A stretch of 50,729 nt of DNA from an uncultured Dorea sp. (GCA_910579925.1 CAJTVY010000024.1:1-50729), one strand, 5' to 3'; counted from the first letter of the stretch, positions 6,710-15,311 are shown. Notes: generated by a model from the sequence alone, not told the origin. Numbers and translations: made by a program.

Positions 6710-9058
6710 ATGAAATTTCACAATGGATGCTGGTTAATGAAGGAAGGATATGGATGTTTCTCTCCTGCTCATGTATATGAAGTAAGAAAGGAGAAAAACC
6801 AGGTGACGTTATGTGCGCCGACTTCCCGGATCAATCGGAAAGGAGATACCCTTGGAGGGATGAATCTGACGGTCAGAATTTCGGCGCCGGCGCCAGAGGT
6901 TATCCGGGTGCAGACATTCCACCACAGAGGGGTGAAGCCGGATGTCACACGATTTGAACTGGAACTGCCGGAAGAATCCGATTGTTTCCGTTTGGAAGAG
7001 GAGAAGGATAAGATTACTGTCTTAAGCGGACAACTGAGCCTGGTTATCAATAAAGAAAACTGGTCCATGCGTTATGAGCGGGGCGGTAAGCTTCTGACCA
7101 GGAGCGGGATGGGGGATCTGGCCTATATGAAGACGGACTGGAAGGGCGCTGCATATGACCATGGAAGCGAGAACGCTTATATGCGCCAGCAGCTGGGACT
7201 GTCGGTGGACGAGCTGATTTATGGACTTGGCGAGCGTTTTACCCCCTTTGTGAAGAACGGGCAGTCTGTCAGTATCTGGAATGAGGATGGAGGAACCAGT
7301 ACAGAACAGTCCTATAAGAATATTCCTTTTTATCTGTCCAACAGAGGCTACGGGGTGTTCGTCAACCACCCAGAGAAGGTTGAGTTTGAAGTAGCGACAG
7401 AACAGGTTGCCAAAGTCGGTTTCTCTGTAAAGGGAGAGAATCTGGATTATTTTCTTATCAATGGGCCGACCATGAAAGACGTGCTGATGCGTTATACGGA
7501 TATCACAGGCAAACCGGCGCTGCCGCCTGAGTGGACGTTCGGGCTTTGGCTTTCCACTTCTTTTACAACAGATTATGATGAAGAGACGGTTATGAGTTTT
7601 ATTGACGGGATGATCGACAGGGGAATTCCGCTTAGTGTCTTTCATTTTGACTGTTGCTGGATGCGCGAGTTTCATTGGACGGATTTTGTATGGGATGAGA
7701 GGGTATTTCCAGACCCAGAGGGAATGCTGCGCCGTATCAGGGAGAAAGGGATTAAGGTTTGCGTGTGGATCAACCCATATATTGGACAGGAATCGGTATT
7801 GTTTGACGAGGGGATGGAGAAAGGGTATTTCCTGAAACGTGTCAATGGGGACGTATGGCAGTGGGATATGTGGCAGCCTGGGCTTGCAGTCGTGGATTTT
7901 ACGAATCCAGAGGCCGTGAAATGGTATCAGGAAAAACTTAAGGGGCTGCTGGATATGGGGGTTGACTGCTTTAAAACGGACTTTGGCGAGCGTATTCCGA
8001 CGGACGTAGTCTATTACAATGGCGCAGATTCTGAGAAAATGCATAATTTTTATACCTATCTTTATAACAAAGCAGTATATGATGTGCTGGTGAAGTGCAG
8101 GGGAAGAGAAGAAGCTGTGCTGTTCGCCCGTTCCGCTACCGTGGGAGGCCAGAAATTTCCGGTTCACTGGGGCGGCGACTGCTGGTCTGATTATGAGTCT
8201 ATGGAACAGAGTTTAAGAGGCGGCCTGTCTCTGACCAGCAGTGGATTCGGTTTCTGGAGCCATGATATCGGCGGGTTTGAGAGTACGTCTACGGCGGACG
8301 TCTATAAGCGATGGGCGGCGTTTGGGCTGTTGTCTACCCATAGCAGATTCCATGGAAGTAAGTCTTACCGTGTGCCATGGCTGTATGATGAGGAAGCGGT
8401 AGATGTGGTACGTTTTTTTGCAAAACTTAAGATGGAACTTCTGCCCTATCTTTATAGTAATGCTTATATGACATCCAGAACCGGAATTCCAATGCTGCGC
8501 AGTATGCCGCTGGAATTCGAGGATGACCGCAACTGCCGTTTCCTGGATAAACAGTATATGCTGGGGGACAGTCTGCTGGTGGCTCCGATTTTTAATGAAG
8601 AGGGGCAGGCGGTCTATTATCTTCCGGCTGGGTTGTGGACCAATTATCTGACCGGAGAGCAGGCGAAAGGCCCGACCTGGCGGGAGGAGTATCATGGTTA
8701 TCTGTCGGTTCCGCTCTGGGTGCGGGAAAATAGTATTATTGCCACAAAACTAAGGGGCGAAGACGGGGAGACACAACTGGAGATGAAGGTATTCGGGCTG
8801 ACCGGAGAGGCCCGTGCACAGGTTTATCAGAATGAGAAGTTATGTACATCTGTGACGCTGAGACGGGAAGGCGATAAGATTCATGGAGAGGTCAGTGGGG
8901 ATACGAAGGTGAAAATCCGTTTTGTGGACGAGCCGGCTTTGAAGACGGATGCGGCAGAGATCCGTGTAAATGAAAAGGATTCGGTTCTGTGTCTTTCTGA
9001 GAAAAACGGCAGGTTTATCTGTACGATCGGGGAGACGATGTTTAAAGAGCGGGAATAA
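6710..9058 (+). CDS. yicI: Alpha-xylosidase (GH31, YicI type)
   Basis: A 782-residue GH31 enzyme that closely tracks E. coli YicI along its length. It keeps the N-terminal MKF-NG-WL start, GLGERFTPFVKNGQSV, WNEDGGTSTEQSYKN and the barrel motifs. The nucleophile is Asp424 in CFKTDFGERIPTD and the acid/base Asp490 in HWGGDC; these match the two YicI catalytic aspartates. YicI-type enzymes release alpha-linked xylose from isoprimeverose and related ends of xyloglucan fragments. No signal peptide is present, so the substrate must be imported. I prefer ATG 6710, 9 bp after GAGG, over ATG 6704, which is too close to it. The gene is alone in its unit, with a hairpin terminator after it and no transporter beside it. 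Confidence 0.9.
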   Translation: MKFHNGCWLMKEGYGCFSPAHVYEVRKEKNQVTLCAPTSRINRKGDTLGGMNLTVRISAPAPEVIRVQTFHHRGVKPDVTRFELELPEESDCFRLEEEKDKITVLSGQLSLVINKENWSMRYERGGKLLTRSGMGDLAYMKTDWKGAAYDHGSENAYMRQQLGLSVDELIYGLGERFTPFVKNGQSVSIWNEDGGTSTEQSYKNIPFYLSNRGYGVFVNHPEKVEFEVATEQVAKVGFSVKGENLDYFLINGPTMKDVLMRYTDITGKPALPPEWTFGLWLSTSFTTDYDEETVMSFIDGMIDRGIPLSVFHFDCCWMREFHWTDFVWDERVFPDPEGMLRRIREKGIKVCVWINPYIGQESVLFDEGMEKGYFLKRVNGDVWQWDMWQPGLAVVDFTNPEAVKWYQEKLKGLLDMGVDCFKTDFGERIPTDVVYYNGADSEKMHNFYTYLYNKAVYDVLVKCRGREEAVLFARSATVGGQKFPVHWGGDCWSDYESMEQSLRGGLSLTSSGFGFWSHDIGGFESTSTADVYKRWAAFGLLSTHSRFHGSKSYRVPWLYDEEAVDVVRFFAKLKMELLPYLYSNAYMTSRTGIPMLRSMPLEFEDDRNCRFLDKQYMLGDSLLVAPIFNEEGQAVYYLPAGLWTNYLTGEQAKGPTWREEYHGYLSVPLWVRENSIIATKLRGEDGETQLEMKVFGLTGEARAQVYQNEKLCTSVTLRREGDKIHGEVSGDTKVKIRFVDEPALKTDAAEIRVNEKDSVLCLSEKNGRFICTIGETMFKERE

Positions 9059-9101
9059 CAGCGCAGCGTTGATCGTATCATTTTAGTATCACACAATACA
9101 A

Positions 9102-9138
9102 CAGGAACCCCACAATCCAATGAATCGTGGGGTTCCTG
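9102..9138 (+). terminator. Hairpin terminator after the alpha-xylosidase gene
   Basis: A perfect 12-bp stem, CAGGAACCCCAC (9102-9113) with GTGGGGTTCCTG (9127-9138), lies 44 bp after the stop. The following T-tract is weak (CCGTTGTTAT), so termination may be incomplete. Confidence 0.6.
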
Positions 9139-9437
9139 CCGTTGTTATAGTTATCTAAAAGGAATGAGAGTAAAGTGCGGCACCCGGGAACAACCCTAAG
9201 GTGCAATACTTTGTGAGGGGGGAAGATAGTTGATATGTACTTCAACTATCTGACTCTTAGTATAAAAGATAAATGTGTCTAAAATATGTTCATTCCCTTA
9301 AACAAATCGAAAGATTCTTAAAACCATATTAATGATACCAGATAGTTGGCTTATGGAAGTGAAAATGCTATAATCAACAAGTGAAAGAGAATCAAAAACA
9401 GGAAAAGCGGAAGAAACAAGATACATAAGGAGGAAGC
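9139..9437. other. Intergenic region before endonuclease III
   Basis: There is no gene here. It contains a small hairpin (GATAGTTGA 9225-9233 and TCAACTATC 9242-9250) of unknown role, AT-rich DNA, and the promoter at 9346-9374. With the terminator stretch, the gap between genes is 379 bp. Confidence 0.5.
9346..9374 (+). promoter_or_regulatory. Promoter of nth
   Basis: The -35 box TTGGCT (9346-9351) and a perfect -10 TATAAT (9369-9374) have 17-bp spacing. The start site would be about 55 bp before the endonuclease III ATG. Confidence 0.65.
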
Positions 9438-10079
9438 ATGACGAAGAAGAAACTTGCTTTGGAGATTATTGAACGGTTGAAAAAGGAATACCCGGATGCC
9501 GGATGTACGCTGGATTATGATCAGGCCTGGAAATTATTAGTCAGTGTCCGCCTGGCTGCCCAGTGCACAGACGCAAGGGTAAATGTCGTGGTAGAGGATT
9601 TGTATAAAAAGTTCCCAGACGTAGATGCGTTAGCGGCGGCCGACCCTTCTGATATAGAAGAGATTGTAAGGCCCTGCGGCCTTGGGAAAAGCAAGGCCAG
9701 GGATATCAGCGCCTGCATGAAGATTCTGAAAGAAGAATATGACAGTAAGATACCGAAAGATTTCAATGCCCTGCTGAAACTTCCGGGCGTGGGCCGCAAG
9801 AGTGCGAATCTGATTATGGGCGACGTCTTTGGAGAACCGGCGATCGTGACGGACACCCACTGTATCCGTCTGGTGAACCGTATGGGGCTGGTAGACGGGA
9901 TTAAAGAGCCGAAGAAAGTTGAAATGGCGCTGTGGAAGATCATTCCGCCGGAAGAAGGAAGCGACTTCTGTCACCGTCTGGTCTATCATGGGCGGGACGT
10001 CTGTACGGCAAGGACGAAGCCGTACTGTGACAGATGCTGTCTTAAGGATATCTGTAAAAAGAACGGCGTAGAAGCATAA
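9438..10079 (+). CDS. nth: Endonuclease III (DNA glycosylase/AP lyase)
   Basis: This 213-residue protein removes oxidised pyrimidines and cleaves abasic sites in base-excision repair. The helix-hairpin-helix is LPGVGRKSAN, with the catalytic Lys121, and the catalytic Asp139 lies in VTDTH. A C-terminal 4Fe-4S cluster is built by Cys189, Cys197, Cys200 and Cys206. The first spacing is X7 rather than the X6 of the E. coli enzyme. The length matches the family (E. coli 211). The start is well supported by AAGGAGG 5-6 bp upstream and by the conserved N-terminal helix. It is transcribed alone from the promoter at 9346-9374 and converges with the next small gene. Confidence 0.93.
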   Translation: MTKKKLALEIIERLKKEYPDAGCTLDYDQAWKLLVSVRLAAQCTDARVNVVVEDLYKKFPDVDALAAADPSDIEEIVRPCGLGKSKARDISACMKILKEEYDSKIPKDFNALLKLPGVGRKSANLIMGDVFGEPAIVTDTHCIRLVNRMGLVDGIKEPKKVEMALWKIIPPEEGSDFCHRLVYHGRDVCTARTKPYCDRCCLKDICKKNGVEA

Positions 10080-10162
10080 AGGATGAGAAAATATAGAAAA
10101 GGCCGAAAGTATAAGAGGCAGATAATTTCCGAAGAAAATATCCGACCTCTTACAAGGACTTT

Positions 10163-10402
10163 TCAGCTTTGACGGAGTGATTTTAAACATTCGATAAATT
10201 CCAGATCTTCTTGCTTAATCTTTAGATTGGAGCAGTAATTTCTGCCTTCCGGGGTGGTGACGTTAATTTCCACAACAGCGCCCTCTATGAGTGCGTCCTG
10301 GGAGATGGCGTTTAGAAATAAAGGGAATTTGGGATGGTTGATACGAAAGCGGTCCATTCCTCCTTTTAATTTCTGGATGAGCGCTATCTGGTTAAAATTC
10401 AT
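10163..10402 (-). CDS. Conserved small protein of unknown function
   Basis: An acidic-basic soluble protein of 79 residues (MNFNQIALIQKLKGG), with no membrane segment and no recognisable motif. It contains a strand-rich middle (AVVEINVTTPEG) and a C-terminal helix. The start is uncertain. ATG 10402 is 15 bp from GGAGG; TTG 10408 has ideal 9-bp spacing and would add two residues; TTG 10414 is too close. It is divergent from the HD gene and converges with nth. I recognise the general look of a conserved clostridial orphan but cannot assign a role. Confidence 0.6.
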   Translation of the reverse strand: MNFNQIALIQKLKGGMDRFRINHPKFPLFLNAISQDALIEGAVVEINVTTPEGRNYCSNLKIKQEDLEFIECLKSLRQS

Positions 10403-10512
10403 ATTCAAGATCAAATACCTCCATGATTCTGATTTTATTAAATAGTATACTGAGATAGCGGCGGATAGTCAAAGGAGATTTTATTTTTTTAGAATTCAGG
10501 AAAGGATTAAAA

Positions 10513-11292
10513 ATGGATTTACAACATGCAAAAAGAGAATTTGAGCGATATCTGGACGGTTATGACAGGGACGACGACAAGGTGCGGCTGAAAATCGTGC
10601 ACACCTATGGCGTCACAGAATGCAGCCGTAAGATTGCAGAGGGAATGAAACTTCCCGAACAGGAACAGGAACTGGCGGAACTGATCGGGCTTCTGCATGA
10701 TATTGGAAGATTCGAACAGTTGAAGAGGTTCGACAGTTTCGAGCCGAATACGATGGATCATGCGGGGTTCGGCGTAAAGATTTTATTTGAGGAAGGAATG
10801 ATCCGTAATTTTGTCAAGGAGGATACCTGGGACGAGGTGATCCGCACGGCAATTGCGAAGCACAGTGATTTCCGTCTGGAAGGAATTCAGGACGAGTTTA
10901 TATTAAGGCATGCCCGCATCATCCGTGATGCCGATAAGCTTGATAACTGCCGGGTGAAATTAGAAGATACGATTGAAACCATACTGGACACTTCGGCCAG
11001 CGAAGTAGGAAAAACGGTAATCAGTCAGGAGGTTCTGGAGCAGTTTCGAAGGAAAGAGTCGATACGTTCCTCTATGAGAAGAACGAAGATGGATTACTGG
11101 CTGTCGTATCTGGCATATTTTTTTGATATCAATTACCAGGCGGCAATGGAAATGATTCGGGAAAATCATTATGTGGTGCGTCTGATCCGGCGGATACCCT
11201 ACTCTGATCCACAGACCAGGAGTCAGATGGAAGAGGTGGAGGAGACGCTGTGCAGATATGTGGATGATTTTTGTGAAAGATTTAATAGTTAG
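10513..11292 (+). CDS. HD-domain metal-dependent phosphohydrolase
   Basis: This 259-residue soluble protein has HD-superfamily metal ligands in order: His30, the His62-Asp63 doublet in LLHDIGRFEQ, downstream histidines in DHAGFG and AIAKHSDF, and the Asp of RDADKLDN near 140. HD proteins hydrolyse phosphate esters such as nucleotides or cyclic nucleotides. This group is uncharacterised and no GYP signature of cyclic-di-GMP phosphodiesterases is present. The start has AGGAAAGG 7 bp upstream. It is followed 69 bp later by a 53-residue gene with its own possible promoter. Confidence 0.8.
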   Translation: MDLQHAKREFERYLDGYDRDDDKVRLKIVHTYGVTECSRKIAEGMKLPEQEQELAELIGLLHDIGRFEQLKRFDSFEPNTMDHAGFGVKILFEEGMIRNFVKEDTWDEVIRTAIAKHSDFRLEGIQDEFILRHARIIRDADKLDNCRVKLEDTIETILDTSASEVGKTVISQEVLEQFRRKESIRSSMRRTKMDYWLSYLAYFFDINYQAAMEMIRENHYVVRLIRRIPYSDPQTRSQMEEVEETLCRYVDDFCERFNS

Positions 11293-11295
11293 ATA

Positions 11296-11323
11296 TTCAA
11301 AACCGGCTGAAATGTGGTATACT
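11296..11323 (+). promoter_or_regulatory. Possible promoter of the 53-residue gene
   Basis: The -35-like TTCAAA (11296-11301) and -10 TATACT (11318-11323) are spaced by 16 bp, directly after the HD gene stop. Confidence 0.4.
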
Positions 11324-11361
11324 ATAGACAGGATTTAAGAAGCGTAAAGGGGGTAATTGAG

Positions 11362-11523
11362 ATGACGGGAGAATTAATTAAAGAAGTAAAGCATATTCAG
11401 CAGTGTCTGGTGAACAAGGACATGGAAGGTGAAGAATGGGAAGAAAAGATGGAGATGATTCATAAGCTGGAGGATGTGGTCACTTATCTTAAGGATGCCA
11501 TGGGGCGGGGGATTGAGTTCTGA
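11362..11523 (+). CDS. Small acidic helical protein, 53 residues
   Basis: The reading frame opens earlier, but the strong ribosome site AAAGGGGG (11346-11353), 8 bp before ATG 11362, marks the start as MTGELIKEVKHIQQCL. The product is highly charged and predicted to be almost wholly helical, with one Cys. It has no membrane segment and no motif I recognise. It is followed by a strong terminator at 11575-11628, so it is either the last gene of the HD unit or a single-gene unit. The function is unknown. Confidence 0.6.
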   Translation: MTGELIKEVKHIQQCLVNKDMEGEEWEEKMEMIHKLEDVVTYLKDAMGRGIEF

Positions 11524-11574
11524 TGTCCCGCACAGGCCAAAGGCAAAGCGGGCTGAAGATACGGACGTACAGAA

Positions 11575-11628
11575 GGCTGCCGGAAACGATATGATTTTTC
11601 AGTCATGTCATTTCCGGCAGCCTTTTTG
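11575..11628 (+). terminator. Strong terminator after the small helical gene
   Basis: A 12-bp perfect stem, GGCTGCCGGAAA (11575-11586) with TTTCCGGCAGCC (11611-11622), is followed by TTTTTGT. The same stem could serve the convergent methyltransferase gene, but the opposite side lacks a T-run. Confidence 0.75.
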
Positions 11629-11651
11629 TATCTCTCTGTATCTCTGATGAA

Positions 11652-12512
11652 TTACTTCATCTCCCACCTGCCGGAGGCCCCGCATGGGAGAAAGAGACCG
11701 GTGAGACTTACCGGAAGTCCGATCTCTTGAGAAGTGACCGTACCCTGGTATTGTTTCAGTTCTATGCTTAACATATAAGTAAGGACAGCCGGCGCAAGGC
11801 CGGTGGTGTACGAATTGACAAGGAAGAACAGGGGGTTGTCTGATAAAAGTTTCGCACACAGGCGAATCAGCGGATGAATGGCATCTTCGATTTTCCAGAT
11901 CTCGCCTTTGGGTCCCCGTCCGTAGGAAGGGGGATCCATAATGATTGCATCGTAATGATTACCCCGTCGGATTTCCCGTTCTACGAATTTTACACAGTCG
12001 TCTACCAGCCAGCGCACAGGCCTGTCAGACAGGCCCGAAGAAGCGGCGTTTTCTTTGGCCCAGGCAACCATGCCTTTCGAGGCGTCTACATGGGTTACGC
12101 TGGCTCCTGCGGCAGCGGCGGCAAGGGTGGCTCCGCCCGTATAGGCAAACAGGTTCAATACCTTTACCTGCCGTCCTGCATGACGGATCTTCTCTGAAAA
12201 CCAGTCCCAGTTCGCGGCCTGTTCCGGAAAGAGCCCGGTATGTTTGAAACTAAATGGTTTTAAGTTGAAGGTCAGGTCCCCATAATGGATCTGCCACTGT
12301 TCGGGTAACTGAAAAAACTCCCATTCACCGCCGCCTTTTTTGCTGCGGTGATAATGTCCGTTTCTGCGGATCCAGCCCTCGTTCGTCCTGGGCACATCCC
12401 AGATGATCTGGGGATCCGGGCGAACCAGGAGATATCTGCCCCACCGTTCCAGTTTCTCGCCTTTGCTGCAATCTATGATCTCATAATCTTTCCAGTTATC
12501 TGCTATCCACAT
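11652..12512 (-). CDS. Class I SAM-dependent methyltransferase, RlmI-like
   Basis: This 286-residue enzyme has a SAM-binding Rossmann core: VLNLFAYTGGATLAAAAAG (motif I), HVDASKGMVAWAKEN (motif II) and the catalytic segment IIMDPPSYGRGPKGE (motif IV). The DPPSYGRGP form and the domain order fit COG1092 proteins, which include 23S rRNA m5C methyltransferase RlmI. The N-terminal PUA domain of RlmI is replaced by a short strand-rich region. An RNA substrate is therefore likely but not proven. I start it at ATG 12512, 10 bp after AGGAAAGG. The ATG at 12521 is only 1-2 bp from that ribosome site. It is divergent from the FMN-riboswitch unit. Confidence 0.75.
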   Translation of the reverse strand: MWIADNWKDYEIIDCSKGEKLERWGRYLLVRPDPQIIWDVPRTNEGWIRRNGHYHRSKKGGGEWEFFQLPEQWQIHYGDLTFNLKPFSFKHTGLFPEQAANWDWFSEKIRHAGRQVKVLNLFAYTGGATLAAAAAGASVTHVDASKGMVAWAKENAASSGLSDRPVRWLVDDCVKFVEREIRRGNHYDAIIMDPPSYGRGPKGEIWKIEDAIHPLIRLCAKLLSDNPLFFLVNSYTTGLAPAVLTYMLSIELKQYQGTVTSQEIGLPVSLTGLFLPCGASGRWEMK

Positions 12513-12597
12513 GGTTCGCATTCCTTTCCTGCTTCACAATTTCTAAGTCTTAAGTATATCTATTTTTATACTGAAAATCAAGTATTGAAAGAAACTC

Positions 12598-12626
12598 TTG
12601 ATTATACCTGTTCAATAGGCTATAAT
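12598..12626 (+). promoter_or_regulatory. Promoter of the FMN riboswitch-ribU transcript
   Basis: The -35 box TTGATT (12598-12603) and perfect -10 TATAAT (12621-12626) are spaced by 17 bp. The start would be near 12633, just before the aptamer. Confidence 0.7.
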
Positions 12627-12646
12627 ATTCTTGAAAAATAAATAAG

Positions 12647-12771
12647 TTCTTCGGGGCAGGGTGTGATTCCCAACCGGCGGTATAGTCCGCGACCCGGTGC
12701 ATTGAGACTTTTGTACCGGCTGATCTGGTGAGATTCCGGAACCGACAGTGATAGTCTGGATGAGAGAAGGA
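12647..12771 (+). ncRNA. FMN riboswitch aptamer (RFN element)
   Basis: The conserved RFN blocks occur in order: TCTTCGGGGCAGGGTG near the 5' end, CCGGCGGTATAGTCCGCGAC, a variable P3 stem, CTGATCTGGTGAGATTCCGG, CCGACAGTGATAGTCTGGAT and the closing GAGAGAAGG. When FMN binds, such aptamers switch the downstream leader to an off state. An intrinsic terminator 39 nt downstream shows control by premature termination. The regulated gene is the riboflavin transporter. Confidence 0.96.
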
Positions 12772-12809
12772 TTTTGCAAGGATATAAAGGCTGTAAGGCC
12801 ATGAAGTTT

Positions 12810-12838
12810 CCCCCGGTATCACGTATCGGGGGTTTTTT
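12810..12838 (+). terminator. Riboswitch-controlled terminator
   Basis: CCCCCG (12810-12815) pairs with CGGGGG (12827-12832) and is followed by six T residues. It lies between the FMN aptamer and ribU and is the expected expression platform. Confidence 0.88.
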
Positions 12839-12948
12839 ATTTTACAGATAAAAATAATATGCAAAAAGGCTTTCCGAAGAATACGAGCTGTCTGAATGTC
12901 TGGGGCAGGCGGCGGGTGAAGAGGATGTTTTGGAAAAGGAGAGGAATT

Positions 12949-13578
12949 ATGAGTACAGATGCAATGACGTCTGCAAAGACGAAATCAAGGATGAATGTAA
13001 GGCAGATGGCGCAGATGGGGATGCTTGCCGCCATATCGGTTGTGTTAATGCTGTTTGACATTCCGCTGCCCTTTGCGCCGGCGTTCTATGAGATTGATTT
13101 CAGCGAAGTGCCGGTCATGGTGGGGTGCTTTACGATGGGGCCTCTTGCCGGGGCGGTGATAGAATTTCTGAAAATACTGCTTAATTTTGCTATAAATGGA
13201 ACGGATACGGCGGGAGTAGGCGAACTTTCCAATTTCCTGATTGGCTGTTCCTTGGTAGTTCCGGCGGCGATTATTTATAAGAAGAAGCGTACCAGAGCCG
13301 GGGCGGTGCTGGGGATGGTGACGGGAACCGCTTTTATGACGGTTGTCGGCTGTTTCCTGAATGCATTTGTATTACTGCCAACTTATGCGAAAGCCTTTGG
13401 AATGCCGATGGACGCACTGATCGGAATGGGGGCGGCGGTAAACGGCTGCATTACGAATCTGACCACGTTTGCAATATTTGCGGTGGCGCCGTTCAATCTG
13501 CTCAAAGGCTTCCTGGTTTCCGTGATTGTGCTGCTGATCTATAAGAAGATCAGCCCGATTCTTAAGAACTGTATGTAA
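12949..13578 (+). CDS. ribU: Riboflavin ECF transporter substrate-binding subunit RibU
   Basis: This 209-residue membrane protein has about six transmembrane segments after a short cytoplasmic N-terminus. The first segment begins MAQMGMLAAISVVLMLF. The loops carry EIDFSEVPVMVGCFTMGPLAGAVIEFLK, the pattern of ECF-type S components for riboflavin. RibU captures riboflavin outside the cell and works with the shared EcfA/A'/T module, which is not encoded here. The FMN riboswitch directly upstream independently supports this specificity and gives feedback repression by FMN. ATG 12949 is chosen because AAAAGGAGAGG lies 4-5 bp upstream. A longer in-frame extension to 12859 has no ribosome site. Confidence 0.93.
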   Translation: MSTDAMTSAKTKSRMNVRQMAQMGMLAAISVVLMLFDIPLPFAPAFYEIDFSEVPVMVGCFTMGPLAGAVIEFLKILLNFAINGTDTAGVGELSNFLIGCSLVVPAAIIYKKKRTRAGAVLGMVTGTAFMTVVGCFLNAFVLLPTYAKAFGMPMDALIGMGAAVNGCITNLTTFAIFAVAPFNLLKGFLVSVIVLLIYKKISPILKNCM

Positions 13579-13620
13579 GGCGTCATTGTCCGTCAGAATT
13601 AGACGATGTCATTAAAAATA

Positions 13621-13676
13621 GGCCGGTACACGGCGCGCGGGGCGAAGATGTCCGCCTGGCACATCGTGTACCGGCC
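13621..13676. terminator. Bidirectional hairpin between ribU and the VOC gene
   Basis: A perfect 12-bp stem, GGCCGGTACACG (13621-13632) with CGTGTACCGGCC (13665-13676), lies between convergent genes. Read on the minus strand it is followed by TATTTTTAATG, so it is best as a terminator for the VOC gene. Confidence 0.65.
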
Positions 13677-13687
13677 GTTCTGCCAGA

Positions 13688-14056
13688 TTACTCTGCAGGG
13701 CAGATCTCAATCCAGTATCCATCCGGATCATTGATAAAATATACGCCCATGTCCGGGTTCTCGAAGCATACGCAGTCCATTTCTTTGTGGAGCGCCAGAG
13801 AGGCGGTCATATCGTCTGAGTGAAACGCGAGATGGGATTCATTGTCGCCCAGTTCATAGGGTCTGTCCATGTCGCGAAGCCAGGTGAGCTCAAGAAGGTG
13901 AGGGGTTGTTCCGTCGCCCAGGAAGGCCAGTCTGAAGCTTTTGTCTTCTGCTTCAAATTCTTTTGTTACTGAAAGTCCCAGCGCTTTCTGATAGAACTCT
14001 ACCGACTTATCCAGATTCAGTACATTGATGTTATTGTGGTAAAATGTAAATTTCAT
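13688..14056 (-). CDS. VOC-family (glyoxalase I-like) metalloprotein
   Basis: This 122-residue protein has two beta-alpha-beta-beta-beta modules. The likely metal ligands are His7, Glu56, His75 and Glu117, the positions used by glyoxalase I. The closing motif DPDGYWIEI is typical of lactoylglutathione lyases. Glyoxalase I converts the methylglyoxal hemithioacetal to a thioester. Many close relatives in clostridia have no proven substrate, and glutathione is uncommon there, so a bacillithiol-like or other thiol, or another reaction, is possible. The start has GGAGGA just upstream on the minus strand. It is divergent from tsaE. Confidence 0.82.
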   Translation of the reverse strand: MKFTFYHNNINVLNLDKSVEFYQKALGLSVTKEFEAEDKSFRLAFLGDGTTPHLLELTWLRDMDRPYELGDNESHLAFHSDDMTASLALHKEMDCVCFENPDMGVYFINDPDGYWIEICPAE

Positions 14057-14121
14057 GTAGATTTCCTCCTTTCTGATCAGATAAAATTAGTATATCATGA
14101 GTGGCGAAAGAAGAAAAGATG

Positions 14122-14130
14122 TGTTATAAT
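14122..14130 (+). promoter_or_regulatory. Extended -10 promoter of the tsaE operon
   Basis: TGTTATAAT is a perfect -10 with a TGn extension, 45 bp before tsaE. No strong -35 is visible. Confidence 0.5.
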
Positions 14131-14175
14131 GACGTGGCGGGAAAAATGGAAGTGAAATAAGAGAGGATATTTCCT

Positions 14176-14601
14176 ATGGTAATAGAAACGAATACGGAAC
14201 GAGAGACGTATGAACTTGGCGTTAAGATGGGCGAGAGTTCTCTGGCGGGGCAGGTGTATACTCTGGTCGGGGATCTCGGCGTCGGAAAGACGGTGTTTAC
14301 CAAGGGGCTGGCCGCAGGGCTTGGGATAACGGAGCCGGTCAGCAGCCCTACGTTTACCATTGTGCAGATCTATGAAGAAGGGCGGCTGCCCTTTTATCAT
14401 TTTGACGTGTACCGGATCGGGGACATAGAAGAGATGGAAGAGATCGGTTTTGAGGATTATATTTACGGTGGGGGCGTATGCCTTATCGAGTGGGCGGATC
14501 TGATTCGTGAGATTCTGCCGGAACATTTTACGGAGATTAAGATAGAGAAGAATCTGGAGGCCGGATTCGATTATCGGAGGATTAGTATATGCGAATATTA
14601 G
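14176..14601 (+). CDS. tsaE: tRNA t6A biosynthesis ATPase TsaE
   Basis: This 141-residue P-loop ATPase has Walker A GDLGVGKT at 32-39, the family segment SSPTFTIVQIYE, and HFDVYRI followed by EEIGFEDYI. It ends with the LIEWADLI motif. TsaE works with TsaB and TsaD to regenerate the complex that transfers threonylcarbamoyl onto A37 of tRNAs reading ANN codons. The length is usual for the family. GAGAGGA lies 8 bp before the start, and its 3' end overlaps tsaB by 13 bp, which implies coupling. It opens the operon. Confidence 0.95.
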   Translation: MVIETNTERETYELGVKMGESSLAGQVYTLVGDLGVGKTVFTKGLAAGLGITEPVSSPTFTIVQIYEEGRLPFYHFDVYRIGDIEEMEEIGFEDYIYGGGVCLIEWADLIREILPEHFTEIKIEKNLEAGFDYRRISICEY

Positions 14602-15311
14602 CAATGGACAGTTCCGGGCTGGTTGCCAGCGTTGCGGTGGTGGAGACGGGGCCTATCGAGGAAGTGACGGTTGCGGAGTATACGGTGAATTATAAGAAGA
14701 CCCATTCTCAGACGCTGCTGCCAATGCTTCATGAAGTGGCGAAGATGATTGAACTTGACCTTGACAGCATTGACGCTATAGCGGTAGCGGCGGGGCCAGG
14801 GTCGTTTACGGGTCTGCGTATCGGCTCTGCAACGGCAAAGGGGCTGGGGCTTGCGCTTTCGAAGCCGCTGATCCATGTGCCCACTCTTCATGGGCTTGCC
14901 TATAATCTGTGCGGCACGGATAAGATTGTATGTCCCATTATGGATGCCAGACGCGGACAGGTCTATACCGGGATCTATGAATTTGAGGGAAATGACCTTG
15001 TGGTCCTTCATGATCAGATGGCAGTCAGTATAGAAGAACTGGGAGAGAAACTCTGCGCTTATGGCCGGGAGGTCATATTCTTAGGCGACGGAGTTCCGGT
15101 ATTTTGCGAGGTTCTTGCAGAGCGGATTATGGCGGATGGCAGGATTTCCTTTGCTCCTGCGCACATGAACCGGCAGAGGGCGGCGGCAGTCGGTGCGCTT
15201 GCGATCCGATATTACAGGGCGGGGAAGACGGAGACTGCGGCGCAGCACCGGCCGGATTATCTTCGTATGTCCCAGGCAGAACGTGAAAGAAGGGAGAGGT
15301 CAAAAGCATGA
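14589..15311 (+). CDS. tsaB: tRNA t6A biosynthesis protein TsaB
   Basis: This 240-residue protein has an ASKHA (actin-like) N-terminal domain beginning MRILAMDSSG and the TsaB signature AAGPGSFTGLRIG near residue 75. TsaB is the non-catalytic partner and dimerises with TsaD. The C-terminal part (PDYLRMSQAER) is typical. The start overlaps tsaE, and the end (ATGA) overlaps the threonine aldolase gene, so the three are co-translated. Confidence 0.95.
   Translation: MRILAMDSSGLVASVAVVETGPIEEVTVAEYTVNYKKTHSQTLLPMLHEVAKMIELDLDSIDAIAVAAGPGSFTGLRIGSATAKGLGLALSKPLIHVPTLHGLAYNLCGTDKIVCPIMDARRGQVYTGIYEFEGNDLVVLHDQMAVSIEELGEKLCAYGREVIFLGDGVPVFCEVLAERIMADGRISFAPAHMNRQRAAAVGALAIRYYRAGKTETAAQHRPDYLRMSQAERERRERSKA

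Noticed and set aside
7022..8167. A 381-codon open frame on the minus strand inside the alpha-xylosidase gene
   Set aside because: It is fully antisense to a very well conserved GH31 gene, has no ribosome site, and its protein has no recognisable pattern; it is a by-product of codon bias.
12550..12864. A 104-codon minus-strand open frame over the FMN riboswitch
   Set aside because: It overlaps the aptamer and terminator exactly and reflects RNA constraints, not coding.
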